Shown here: positions 51,786 through 60,193 of the stretch, piece after piece
How positions within the stretch are numbered: the stretch's first letter is position 1
Layout of the letters: every line of letters begins with the position of its first letter
DNA from: Phycisphaerae bacterium
Lineage (GTDB): Bacteria; Planctomycetota; Phycisphaerae; Phycisphaerales; SM1A02
Direction of reading: 5' to 3'
Length of the DNA: 64,000 nt
Assembly (NCBI GenBank): GCA_018701395.1
Contig: JABIWU010000005.1
Span: 1 to 64,000, forward strand
Notes under the pieces: generated by a model
Databases searched by the model: none
What the model was told of the DNA's origin: nothing
What the model saw: the letters and a program-made list of their open reading frames with translations, nothing else
Program-made: the position numbers and the translations under genes

Positions 51786-52637
51786 ATGAAAAATCAAGAA
51801 CAAACACAACAATGGGCAGATGAAGCTACATCTCCCGCAAAAAGGCGATCTATACCCGAAGGTCTCTGGATGCGTTGTGATGAATGCAGCGCGATTCTCT
51901 TCCGCAGGAGTGTTGAAAACAATCTTCAAGTGTGCCCCGAATGCCAAAGACATTTTCGAGTTGCTTCAGAGCAACGAATTGTTCAATTAGTCGACCCAGA
52001 AACTTTTGAAGCTTTTGACGAGGATTTAACTCCTCAAGATCCGCTTGAATTCGTTGACTTAAAATCGTACAAAGATAGACTCGTTGCAGCACAAAAGAAA
52101 ACAAATAAAAACGATGCAATCCATACTGGTTACGCGTTCATCAAAGGCCGAAAAGTAGTTCTTGCTGTTATGAATTTCGCCTTTCTTGGTGGTTCAATGG
52201 GAAGCGTAGTCGGAGAAAAAATCCTACGTGCAATCGAGCGAGCAGCTGACCAAGATTTGCCAATCATTATTGTCACGGCTTCTGGTGGCGCGCGCATGAT
52301 GGAGTCAGGTCTCTCATTAATGCAAATGGCAAAAACTTCCGCAGCACTTGCAAGGTTCGATGATATGGGTGGTCTATTCATTTCTGTTTTGACTGACCCA
52401 ACTACAGGTGGAGTTACAGCAAGTTTCGCAATGCTTGGTGATGTTATTTTAGCTGAGCCAAAAGCCCTTATTGGTTTTGCAGGTCCGCGAGTAATTCAAC
52501 AAACCATTAAACAAGAATTACCTGACGGATTTCAGCGCGCAGAATTTTTACTCGAATGTGGGTTTGTAGATTGCGTAGTTCCACGAAGTGAGTTACGCAG
52601 TGAAATTTCTAGTTTAATCGATTACGCAGGGAAATAA
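51786..52637 (+). CDS. accD: Acetyl-CoA carboxylase carboxyltransferase subunit beta
   Basis: AccD is the beta subunit of the carboxyltransferase that makes malonyl-CoA for fatty-acid synthesis. It has the N-terminal zinc ribbon MRCDECSAILFRRSVEN...VCPECQRHFRV and the crotonase-like core with VTASGGARMMESGLSLMQM and LGDVILAEPKALIGFAGPRV. At 283 residues it is normal. accA is not adjacent. A TTGATA and TAGTAA pair upstream is a weak promoter candidate close to the ATG. Its stop overlaps the lnt start by one base (TAATG). Confidence 0.95.
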   Translation: MKNQEQTQQWADEATSPAKRRSIPEGLWMRCDECSAILFRRSVENNLQVCPECQRHFRVASEQRIVQLVDPETFEAFDEDLTPQDPLEFVDLKSYKDRLVAAQKKTNKNDAIHTGYAFIKGRKVVLAVMNFAFLGGSMGSVVGEKILRAIERAADQDLPIIIVTASGGARMMESGLSLMQMAKTSAALARFDDMGGLFISVLTDPTTGGVTASFAMLGDVILAEPKALIGFAGPRVIQQTIKQELPDGFQRAEFLLECGFVDCVVPRSELRSEISSLIDYAGK

Positions 52638-54274
52638 TGAAAACTTGGCTATTGGTGATAATTGCAATTGCTTCTGCAATTTGTACTTTGCTTGCATTTT
52701 CTCCAGTTGGATTAGGTATTGGCGCAATTGGCGCTCCGATGTTTTTAATACTCATCGCGCTGCACGCGAAGAACACAAGAAGCGCTGTGTTTTGGACGTT
52801 TGTATTTCAAATCCCATTGTGGCTTTGGTTGCACGCTTGGATCGAACAGGTTGCGTTCATTGGCTGGTTTGGTCTAGCTTTATATATGTCGTTGTGGGCT
52901 CCACTCTTTGTATATTTACTTCGCCTAGTTCAAAATCAAAAAAGAATTTCATTAGTTCTCTCAGCGCCAATACTTTGGGTTGGGCTTGAATGTCTTAGAG
53001 GAATAGTAATTTTTGATGGCTACCCTTGGTACCTTGCAGGAACTGGCATTGTAGATTTACCGATGGCAGACGTCGCCACAATCGGCAGCGTTTGGCTTGC
53101 AAGTTTTCTCGTAGTTTCAATCGCATCCTTGCTTGCAAACATTATGCGAGTTCGTTGGTGGACGATTGCAATCGTGGGTGTTGTTTGTGCAGATTCGGCA
53201 ATGAGAGAGTATGGTTTTTATTACTTGATTGAACGCACTCGCTCGTATATTGATGTCGCAGTCATACAAACGAATGTTTCGCAATCGAATAAAGTTGCAT
53301 GGAGTTGGGAGAGGCAACAGATTGATGTTTCAAAAGCAATTGACTTAACCTACAAAGTCGCTCTTGAAGAAGATAAGCCAGATCTAATCATTTGGCCAGA
53401 AACCATGTTGCCAGGATCTGGTTTTGAAGTGAACGCAACAAATTTTGAACCATGGCACGAGGAGTTTTTACCGCTTTGGTATTGGGCTGAAACAATTCGT
53501 CGTACTTCTGTGAATTTAGATATTCCAATACTAGTAGGAGCTCAAACTTGGCTTGATATAAAAATTATTGAAGAGTCAGAATCGCTACGCATTAAGACCG
53601 GTTCGCAATTTAATTCCGCAGTTTTGGTTCGACCAGATGGAAGCGCGCAACGATACGACAAAGCGTTTCTAACACCGTTCGGGGAAAAAATCCCGTACCT
53701 AGATTGGTTTCCAACGGCGCAGGATTGGGTGCGAGAAACGTTCGGAGCAGCAATGCTATTTGATTTAAGTGAAGGCGAGGATTCAAGTGTGTTTGCATTG
53801 CCGGCTACAACAATGAGTGGAGATGCATCAACTCTCGATCTCACTTTCGCAACACCTATTTGTTTTGAGGACACAGTTCCAAGTGTTGTTCGAAAAATGG
53901 TTTGGGAAGACGGTAAACGCAAAGCGGACGTGTTAATTAATTTAAGCAACGATGGTTGGTTTGGAGATGATGTAGGAGCGCATTGGCAACATGTTCGAGA
54001 AGCTCAAATGCGTTGCATTGAAAATAGAACGCCAATGATTCGCGCAGCCAACACTGGTATTAGTTGTTTAATAGATGCTCGCGGGCAAGTAATGGAAAAA
54101 TTACCTGTGCTTGAATCGGGAATTTTGCGCGTGAAGGTATACAAGGGAGTCCAGAAGCCACTGAGCCGATACTTCGGTGATACGGTTGCATGGGCTTCAT
54201 TACTTGGTAGTATCCTGCTCATTCTTGTTTCAAGAAAAAAATGGAGTTCAAGCAATGATGAAATTTCTACGTAG
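52637..54274 (+). CDS. lnt: Apolipoprotein N-acyltransferase
   Basis: Lnt transfers the third acyl chain onto the N-terminal cysteine of lipoproteins in the inner membrane. The first roughly 200 residues form about six membrane helices. The C-terminal nitrilase domain has the catalytic triad: glutamate in IIWPETMLPG, lysine in YDKAFLTPFGEKIP and cysteine in TPICFEDTVP. NLSNDGWFG is also typical. At 545 residues it is full length. It is coupled to accD by overlap and to the next gene, which encodes a lipoprotein, by a 20-base overlap. The latter is a functionally suggestive neighbour. Confidence 0.93.
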   Translation: MKTWLLVIIAIASAICTLLAFSPVGLGIGAIGAPMFLILIALHAKNTRSAVFWTFVFQIPLWLWLHAWIEQVAFIGWFGLALYMSLWAPLFVYLLRLVQNQKRISLVLSAPILWVGLECLRGIVIFDGYPWYLAGTGIVDLPMADVATIGSVWLASFLVVSIASLLANIMRVRWWTIAIVGVVCADSAMREYGFYYLIERTRSYIDVAVIQTNVSQSNKVAWSWERQQIDVSKAIDLTYKVALEEDKPDLIIWPETMLPGSGFEVNATNFEPWHEEFLPLWYWAETIRRTSVNLDIPILVGAQTWLDIKIIEESESLRIKTGSQFNSAVLVRPDGSAQRYDKAFLTPFGEKIPYLDWFPTAQDWVRETFGAAMLFDLSEGEDSSVFALPATTMSGDASTLDLTFATPICFEDTVPSVVRKMVWEDGKRKADVLINLSNDGWFGDDVGAHWQHVREAQMRCIENRTPMIRAANTGISCLIDARGQVMEKLPVLESGILRVKVYKGVQKPLSRYFGDTVAWASLLGSILLILVSRKKWSSSNDEIST

Positions 54275-55337
54275 TGTCTTAGCGCTCGGCTTACTAACTG
54301 CATGTGGCCCAGATGCTGTAAAAAGAGCGAGCGAAGATCCTTGGAGTTCTAAAAACCAATCCATCAGGAGCGTAAATGAAAGTGCGAAAACTTCTATTGC
54401 GCCTAAAGTTGTCGACGGGAATACCGTAAAGCAATCGGCGTTATCCCTCCTTCTAGATAATACAGAGTCAAACAATTCACGATTCCGTGCAAATGCAATC
54501 GAAGCACTCAGGTATGCCCCGAACGATCTGCTTGAGCGTGTTTTGCGACTTGCACTTGGGGATAATAATCGCGGTGTTCGTTTTGTTGCAGCGATGATGA
54601 TTGGAGAAAAAAAACTTTGTTCCCTTTCAATGTTACTCGAACCCCTGTTGCTAGATGAATCAGAATCCGTCCAAGCAGCAGCACTTTATTCACTGTATCG
54701 TTGTGGTTTAAAAGTAGACTTAAATTTGTTAGCACATATGTTACAAAGCGGAAATCCTGAACTTCAAGGCAATGCTGCGATGGTGCTTGGGATGATGGGC
54801 AATACATCCGCTGTGCATATGATTCGCGATGCATTAAAAGTTCCTCAAGATTTAATTACACCAATCCGCAGGCGGCTCATTAATTTGCAAATGGCGGAAG
54901 CATTAATTTTACTCGGTGAGCGCAACGAGTTAGAAGTTGTTCGGGCTGCAATTTTCAGTTCGGCACAAGAATCTGAAGTTACGGCGTTAGCTTGCCAAAT
55001 TGCAGGTCGTCTTGGTGACGTAGAAGTAGTGTCGACTCTCGAGAGTATTACGATGTCCCCAAAAAGATATCCAGACGAAATTCGCTTAGTTGCGGCGACT
55101 TCACTTGCGGAAATTACGCCCCGGCGAATGCCATTAGAATTAGTACTTAGCTTTTCTTCAAATGATTCTGCGAACATCAGATCGCAATGTGCTACCGCCT
55201 TGGGCGTGCAGGGGTATCAGCTAAGTCTTGGACCACTTGCTCTTATGCTCAAGGATGTTGACCCATTGGTGCAGATTTCTGCCGCAGGAGGCATTCTTCG
55301 TATCGATAATGACGATTCTATGCCTGAATTGGATTGA
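54255..55337 (+). CDS. HEAT-repeat lipoprotein
   Basis: From the ATG at 54255 the protein begins MMKFLRSVLALGLLTACGPD, a lipoprotein signal with the lipobox LTAC and acylated cysteine 17. The rest (about residues 60-360) consists of HEAT-like repeats: RFRANAIEALRYAPND, GVRFVAAMMIGEKKL, ESVQAAALYSLYRCG, ELQGNAAMVLGMMGNTSA, NIRSQCATALGVQGY. It is probably a membrane-anchored scaffold or binding protein; the partner is unknown. A GGAG site nine bases upstream, inside lnt, supports this start over a longer frame that would hide the lipobox. It is coupled to lnt. Confidence 0.82.
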   Translation: MMKFLRSVLALGLLTACGPDAVKRASEDPWSSKNQSIRSVNESAKTSIAPKVVDGNTVKQSALSLLLDNTESNNSRFRANAIEALRYAPNDLLERVLRLALGDNNRGVRFVAAMMIGEKKLCSLSMLLEPLLLDESESVQAAALYSLYRCGLKVDLNLLAHMLQSGNPELQGNAAMVLGMMGNTSAVHMIRDALKVPQDLITPIRRRLINLQMAEALILLGERNELEVVRAAIFSSAQESEVTALACQIAGRLGDVEVVSTLESITMSPKRYPDEIRLVAATSLAEITPRRMPLELVLSFSSNDSANIRSQCATALGVQGYQLSLGPLALMLKDVDPLVQISAAGGILRIDNDDSMPELD

Positions 55338-55401
55338 CAATAGACCCTAATCGGGGTAAAACTACCAACCTCTAGTACTTATACTAGTGGCTATACAGGG
55401 G

Positions 55402-55421
55402 GCTGGCGTTTGTAAGCCAGC
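55402..55421 (+). repeat. Leader hairpin before the MreC-like gene
   Basis: Arms GCTGGC and GCCAGC are separated by eight bases in the 107-base gap before the coiled-coil gene. A second small inverted repeat (CTAGTA-CTTA-TACTAG) lies just upstream and includes a TATACT hexamer that could be a -10 box. No T-run follows, so this is not a terminator. Confidence 0.3.
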
Positions 55422-55444
55422 GAATTGGATCCAAGGTTGCTGAA

Positions 55445-56347
55445 GTGAGAGGTTTACTCGTGCATATTCTTACAAAAATTTTCATCGTTCTAGTTACGCT
55501 ACTTGCGGTAGCAATGGTTCCATTAGTGGCAACTTACACCACAAATGAGAATAGCTACAAAGCGATGTATCGCGCTTCGAACGATCAACAACTACTTGCT
55601 CAATCTCGCGCAAGTGATGCAGAGCAAGCACTCATCTCTCAACAACTACAACAGAAACATGACATTGATGCACGTGAAGCAACCATTGGTTCGCTTCGGT
55701 CAAGTCAATCTAGCACTCGCGCTTCAATTGAATCAATGAATGACCAAATTCGTACGCTTAAGTCACAACTTGATCAATCGAATGCGAATCTTCAAGCACT
55801 TTCAACTGCTAGCCAAGTGAACAGTGAACTAAAAGAAAGATTCGTAAAAGAAAATTATGAGTTGCGTGAAAAACTTATTAAAGGCACACGCCAAGTGATG
55901 GAAATGGAAGATACGCTTGAACAAATTCAATACGAAGCAGACGAAGCTGAACGCGCAAAACGAAAAGCAACAGAAGAACGTCGTTTGATGGAAACGCAAC
56001 TTATTGATTTGTCTGACAAGTACGATGCATTTGTTGCAAAGTATGGCGAATTAGAAGTGGTAGCAGCAGTTGAAACTGGTGTAGCTCCAAACAAGACACT
56101 CACTGGAACTGTTCTTCAAGTTTCACGTGCTGATGAAAATGTTCTCGTAGAAATCAACGTAGGTTCACGAGATGGGGTTCAAGAAGGTTGGGTGATGACA
56201 GTCGGAGATGACGGAACGTTCCTCGGAAGGCTCCTCATTCACGAAGTAGACATCAATCGGTCAGTTGGTCGCGTTACGCTCGAAGATGCTTCACGGGGTG
56301 AGGTTGTAGTTGGCTCGACAGTTTATTCTGTAAAAGGGCGAAATTGA
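55445..56347 (+). CDS. Membrane-anchored coiled-coil protein with MreC-like C-terminal domain
   Basis: This 300-residue protein has one N-terminal membrane helix (about 10-30), a long coiled coil (about 35-200, rich in Q, E, R and S heptads), and a beta-rich C-terminal domain (about 218-298). The C-terminal domain has GTVLQVSRADENVLVEINVGSRDGVQEGWVMTV, like the beta-barrel part of MreC. This layout copies MreC, yet a separate mreC follows two genes later. It may be a second MreC-like scaffold of the elongation machinery. The start is GTG at 55445; a GTG at 55460 is possible. I found no named family for it. Confidence 0.75.
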   Translation: MRGLLVHILTKIFIVLVTLLAVAMVPLVATYTTNENSYKAMYRASNDQQLLAQSRASDAEQALISQQLQQKHDIDAREATIGSLRSSQSSTRASIESMNDQIRTLKSQLDQSNANLQALSTASQVNSELKERFVKENYELREKLIKGTRQVMEMEDTLEQIQYEADEAERAKRKATEERRLMETQLIDLSDKYDAFVAKYGELEVVAAVETGVAPNKTLTGTVLQVSRADENVLVEINVGSRDGVQEGWVMTVGDDGTFLGRLLIHEVDINRSVGRVTLEDASRGEVVVGSTVYSVKGRN

Positions 56348-56350
56348 CCC

Positions 56351-56521
56351 ATGTCTGATTCTCCTACGATTGCTCGTTCTTGTATTCTAGATGTTTTCAC
56401 AGTCCTCCTAGTCGTTGCAACGTTGTTGCTCGTCGGAGGAGTAGCATGGATGGTATTGGTAAATACTGAGCACTCAGCATCAGATCGCACAGAAGGCGGT
56501 CCAATGGTATTGATTGACTAA
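56351..56521 (+). CDS. Small single-pass membrane protein (56 aa)
   Basis: This short frame starts with ATG three bases after the stop of the MreC-like gene and ends with TAA at 56521. It encodes 56 residues. A hydrophilic start (MSDSPTIARSC) is followed by one strong membrane helix at about 14-37 (VFTVLLVVATLLLVGGVAWMVL) and an acidic/polar tail ending MVLID. Its codons look like those of neighbours. The tight spacing suggests co-translation with the MreC-like gene. It resembles no family I can name. A role in the Mre envelope complex is an inference from position. Confidence 0.65.
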   Translation: MSDSPTIARSCILDVFTVLLVVATLLLVGGVAWMVLVNTEHSASDRTEGGPMVLID

Positions 56522-56647
56522 ACTTGGGGTTGCGCGGGTCTTTTCAAGACCAGCACTCGGTCACCACATGGCCTTCTCCAATTTCCCGTATCATCTCCTA
56601 GTAGACGTAGATGTTTGATTGAATTGTTGCATTGAGGAGCATACGAA
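56522..56647 (+). other. mreB leader region
   Basis: This 126-base gap holds one hairpin (GGTCTT, loop TTC, AAGACC at 56537-56551) with no T-run after it. A GAGGAG ribosome site lies about nine bases before the GTG start of mreB. No clear promoter was found. The hairpin could attenuate or separate mreBCD expression from the upstream pair. Confidence 0.35.
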
Positions 56648-57694
56648 GTGTTTGACAAGTTACTAAGTTGGTTTAGTGTTGATATGGGGATTGACCTTGG
56701 CACATGCAATACGCTTGTGTGTGTTCGCGGAGAGGGCATCGTTCTAGACGAACCCTCTGTAGTTGCTGTAAAGCGCGGGACCAATCGTGTGTTGAATAAT
56801 GGCAATGCAGTTGGCTTTAGTGCAAAAGAAATGCTTGGTAAAACTCCAGGTTCAATTACAGCAATTCGTCCATTGAAAGATGGCGTTATAAGCGACTTTG
56901 AAATTACAGAAGCGATGCTGAGTTACTTCATCCGTAAAGTTAGCGGCCGAGGCAGAGTCATCGGGCCGCGTGTTGTCATTGCAGTACCATCAGGGATTAC
57001 AGCTGTAGAAAAAAGAGCTGTACTTGATTCCGCTGAACGAGCTGGTGCACGGAGAGTCTATTTAGTTGAAGAGCCAATGGCCGCTGGAATAGGCGCTGGT
57101 CTTCCAATTGCAGAACCAACTGCATCTATGATTGTCGACATCGGCGGGGGAACGACCGAGGTAGCAATTATGTCACTTGGTGACATTGCTACTTGCGAAT
57201 CTATTCGTGTTGCAGGCGATGACTTTGACGAAGCAATTATCAGTTACATGAAAAAGAACCACGGTCTGACAATCGGCGAACAAACTGCTGAGCGAATTAA
57301 AATTGAGGTTGGCTCTGCTTCCCCAATGGAGAATGAAACAACAGTTGATGTTCGGGGCCGCGATAATATTACTGGCATGCCAGATAAAAAATCTGTCAAA
57401 AGCGAAGAAATTCGCGAAGCAATGTCTGAACCAATTGAAGCAATCATTGAGGTTGTAAAACGCACACTTGAACGAGCAGAACCAGAATTATCAGCTGACC
57501 TTGTCGAAAACGGCATTTATATTGCAGGCGGTGGTGCTCTTCTTCGTGGAATAGATGTTGTCATTTCAGAGGCAACTGGTTTGGATGTAACAATAGCTGA
57601 CGATCCATTGACTTGTGTTGCACAAGGGACAAGTATTTATCTTGAAAACCTCGAGCTCTGGAAAGCAGTACTCGAATCAGACATGGACGATTAA
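56648..57694 (+). CDS. mreB: Rod-shape-determining actin-like protein MreB
   Basis: MreB is the bacterial actin that directs lateral cell-wall synthesis from the inner membrane face. The actin-fold phosphate loops are GIDLGTCNTLVCVRGEGIVLDEPS and VDIGGGTTEVAIMSLG, with the adenosine motif YIAGGGALLRGID. The N-terminus MFDKLLSWFS is amphipathic, as expected for membrane binding. At 348 residues it is full length. The start is GTG at 56648 behind GAGGAG. A small hairpin (57696-57712) lies between it and mreC. Confidence 0.97.
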   Translation: MFDKLLSWFSVDMGIDLGTCNTLVCVRGEGIVLDEPSVVAVKRGTNRVLNNGNAVGFSAKEMLGKTPGSITAIRPLKDGVISDFEITEAMLSYFIRKVSGRGRVIGPRVVIAVPSGITAVEKRAVLDSAERAGARRVYLVEEPMAAGIGAGLPIAEPTASMIVDIGGGTTEVAIMSLGDIATCESIRVAGDDFDEAIISYMKKNHGLTIGEQTAERIKIEVGSASPMENETTVDVRGRDNITGMPDKKSVKSEEIREAMSEPIEAIIEVVKRTLERAEPELSADLVENGIYIAGGGALLRGIDVVISEATGLDVTIADDPLTCVAQGTSIYLENLELWKAVLESDMDD

Positions 57695-57695
57695 T

Positions 57696-57712
57696 AAAGC
57701 ACTTCGTGCTTT
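57696..57712 (+). repeat. Hairpin between mreB and mreC
   Basis: A 7-bp stem AAAGCAC / GTGCTTT has a three-base TTC loop, immediately after the mreB stop. Only a weak T-rich stretch follows. It may partly terminate transcription or stabilise the mreB message, lowering mreCD relative to mreB. Confidence 0.4.
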
Positions 57713-57718
57713 GCTGTT

Positions 57719-58612
57719 GTGAGCAACTACGGAACAATTCGTAAAAGTACTAAAGCACTACCCGCTGCAGTTGTCATTATTATTGTAATTTCTATGTTTC
57801 CTGCAAGGTGGCTTGGCTGGACTGCAGATGTCGCAGATGTCTTTCGTATTCCAGTTACGCCATTTTCCCATGTCGGTATGTTGATTAAAAGTTGGGCAAG
57901 ACCAGCGATTGAACCGTTCGACTTGCCAACTGATGAGAAAGAACGAAATGATCTCGCAATTGCTGAACGCGATGAGTATAGACAATTGTATTTATCGCAA
58001 ATGTTACGGTCGACAGAGTTGGCTGGGCAGTTAAGAATTATGCAATCGCTCCCTGAAACGACACTCCGCAATCCATTGCCACCACTTCTCATCTCTGTTG
58101 ACTTAACAGGAATAAAACCAAGTGATCCTTCTGGCGCTATTGAATTGAAATTGTCTCGTTCGACTCTCGGTCGAATTATTGAAGGGGACATTGCGATTTT
58201 CGGTACAGATATAGTTGGCCGTATTTCGCGAGTTGGAATGACGAGAATGGTATTGTTTCCTTCAACACATAAAGAAACGGGGTATATACGAGCATCGATT
58301 GTTCCTGCTCACCCACTGGAAGACGATCGCGCACCATTGCTTGCTTCAGAAATTTCAATTCAACCGAATGAAGCAGGCTTCTTTACTTCAGAAGTGCCGG
58401 CAATTCTAGGAATTAAAGAAAACGATCTTGTTATTTTAGATGACCCCTCATGGCCAGTTTCAGGCAGGGGGTTGATTCTGGGTGTTGTACGAAGTGTTAG
58501 CCAGTTAGATGAAGCACCGCTCCGCAACATATTGAGAATCGAGCCAAGACGACGCGCTCGCGAACATACCATCGTTGTTGTTCTTGGTTCAGGCAAGGAG
58601 GTAACAGAATGA
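57719..58612 (+). CDS. mreC: Rod-shape-determining protein MreC
   Basis: This bitopic envelope protein of 297 residues scaffolds the elongasome. One membrane helix at about 17-34 (AAVVIIIVISMFPARWLGW) is followed by a short helical region and a beta-rich C-terminal domain (ELKLSRSTLGRIIEGDIAIFGTDIVGRISRVG, GIKENDLVILDDPSWPV). The pattern fits MreC although it is divergent. The start is GTG at 57719 with no good ribosome site. Its 3' end contains AAGGAGG for mreD and overlaps mreD by four bases. Identity rests partly on position between mreB and mreD. Confidence 0.85.
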   Translation: MSNYGTIRKSTKALPAAVVIIIVISMFPARWLGWTADVADVFRIPVTPFSHVGMLIKSWARPAIEPFDLPTDEKERNDLAIAERDEYRQLYLSQMLRSTELAGQLRIMQSLPETTLRNPLPPLLISVDLTGIKPSDPSGAIELKLSRSTLGRIIEGDIAIFGTDIVGRISRVGMTRMVLFPSTHKETGYIRASIVPAHPLEDDRAPLLASEISIQPNEAGFFTSEVPAILGIKENDLVILDDPSWPVSGRGLILGVVRSVSQLDEAPLRNILRIEPRRRAREHTIVVVLGSGKEVTE

Positions 58613-59178
58613 ATGCGATTGTAGTCATTGTTGCGACGATTCTGGCACTTGCGTTTGATTCAAGTTTTGCAGAAATTTTCACATTACGATCAAGCGGTTC
58701 AATTACACCTCAGGCGATGCCATGCCTTGTTGTTTTTGTAGCTCTTTTTGCGCCTGAATCAACGGCACTCTTCGTGGGCATGGCTCTTGGCATTTTGGTT
58801 GATCTATCGCCAGGGCACGGTCAACTAGGTGCAGGAGCGCATTTGATTGGACCAAATGCTCTTGGATTTACAGTTACTGCTCTGTTGATTCTAAAAGTAC
58901 GAAATATTGTATTTCGACGTCGAATAATCACGATTGCTTGTTTTGTATTAGGAGCGGTCATCGTAACAGCAGCAGTACATACGTTTATTCTCATAACCCG
59001 CGGTTTTATGCCTTGGAATGACGTTACATATGGTGGAGGTATCGCCGAATTAGCAAAACTTTTCGGAACTGCGATCTATTCGGGGCTTCTTGCCGTACCA
59101 CTGGGATGGTGTTTCTTATCGACAATCGGTATTTGGAAATTTCATTCACCAACTGGTAGAAGAGCAACTTGGAGATAA
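58609..59178 (+). CDS. mreD: Rod-shape-determining protein MreD
   Basis: This is a small integral membrane protein of 189 residues with about five hydrophobic helices (for example AIVVIVATILALAF, MPCLVVFVALFAP, TALFVGMALGILVDLSPGHGQLGAGAH, IITIACFVLGAVIVTAAVHTFIL). MreD is poorly conserved; the GMALGILVDL segment and position support the call. It starts in an ATGA junction with mreC behind a strong AAGGAGG site. Seven bases separate it from the nucleotidyltransferase gene. Confidence 0.83.
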   Translation: MNAIVVIVATILALAFDSSFAEIFTLRSSGSITPQAMPCLVVFVALFAPESTALFVGMALGILVDLSPGHGQLGAGAHLIGPNALGFTVTALLILKVRNIVFRRRIITIACFVLGAVIVTAAVHTFILITRGFMPWNDVTYGGGIAELAKLFGTAIYSGLLAVPLGWCFLSTIGIWKFHSPTGRRATWR

Positions 59179-59185
59179 CGCAACT

Positions 59186-60193
59186 ATGACACAGTGGTAC
59201 ATCAAAGACGAAAATCAAGAATCGCTTGCACCGTTATCTGACTTACGTGCTTCTTTTGAGCATCGAACAGGCGGGGTTACGACACTGGAAAGAATTTCCA
59301 AACTGATGGGTAGCTCTCCATCGGGTTTTCTTTGCGATGATGCACAGCGTGCAGCAATGATATCCGCAAGAACTGGGTTGGAACATGTTGAAAATAAAAC
59401 CGCCCAACCAGTAGATCATCCTGAAATAAAAACTCCCTGGGATATTTTAAATAATTTACCTACTTTATTAGCACACGATTTAGAACATGCGACACCACTT
59501 GATGGAAAATTTGCCGCAAAAACTATTGGCGAGAAAACTATTCACGTCCATGCTACTGCGATGATTTTCCCCGGTGTTGTGCTGGATGCTACAAGTGGTG
59601 CAATAAGAATTGAAGAAGGTGCAGTTATTAAATCGAACGCCGTCCTTTGTGGTCCATGTTGGATTGGCAAAGATTGTGTAATCACCGAAGGTGCACTGAT
59701 AAAAGCGAACACGGTATTTGGACCTCAATGTAAAGTTGGTGGTGAAGTTGGCGGTACTATTTTTCAAGGTTATTCCAATAAATCACATGATGGACATCTT
59801 GGCGACAGCATTATTGGCGAGTGGGTTAACATAGGTGCAGGCACAACCAATTCAAATTTACTTAACACATATGGCGATGTCATAGTGACGGATCTGCAGG
59901 GTAAACGACATCGAACAGGACGACAATTTGTAGGCTGTTTTGTTGGGGACCACGCAAAATTTGCAATCTGTTCTGTGATTATGACGGGGACAATAATAGG
60001 AACAGGTGCGATGGTTGCAACGTCTGTTCCTGCGCTTTCACCAACTAAACGGTTTGCTTGGTTGACTGATGTTAGCGAGCGAACATATCAAATTGAGAAG
60101 TTTCTTTCCGTTGCAAAAAAAATAATGGCACGACGTGGCATAGAACTCGATGAAACAACGGAAACAATCATCAGGAATTTGGCAACAAACTAA
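59186..60193 (+). CDS. Sugar nucleotidyltransferase-like protein with left-handed beta-helix
   Basis: This 335-residue protein has an N-terminal region (about 1-140) related to putative sugar-nucleotide transferases (PLSDLRASFEHRTGGVTTLERI). A left-handed beta-helix built from hexapeptide repeats follows (about 145-300): IHVHATAMIFPGVVLD, IRIEEGAVIKSNAVLCGPCWIGKDCVI, GEWVNIGAGTTNSNLLNTYGDV. It resembles GlmU-like proteins of planctomycetes and Bacteroidota of unproven substrate. The usual GXGTRM nucleotide loop is not seen. The ATG at 59186 is chosen; a longer frame lies inside mreD. A TAATG junction couples it to polA. A cell-wall precursor role is suggested by the mre neighbours. Confidence 0.8.
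   Translation: MTQWYIKDENQESLAPLSDLRASFEHRTGGVTTLERISKLMGSSPSGFLCDDAQRAAMISARTGLEHVENKTAQPVDHPEIKTPWDILNNLPTLLAHDLEHATPLDGKFAAKTIGEKTIHVHATAMIFPGVVLDATSGAIRIEEGAVIKSNAVLCGPCWIGKDCVITEGALIKANTVFGPQCKVGGEVGGTIFQGYSNKSHDGHLGDSIIGEWVNIGAGTTNSNLLNTYGDVIVTDLQGKRHRTGRQFVGCFVGDHAKFAICSVIMTGTIIGTGAMVATSVPALSPTKRFAWLTDVSERTYQIEKFLSVAKKIMARRGIELDETTETIIRNLATN

Noticed and set aside
59090-59185. Longer N-terminus for the beta-helix nucleotidyltransferase
   Set aside because: The extra 32 codons lie wholly inside mreD in another frame and do not resemble the family. The ATG at 59186 sits right after mreD.
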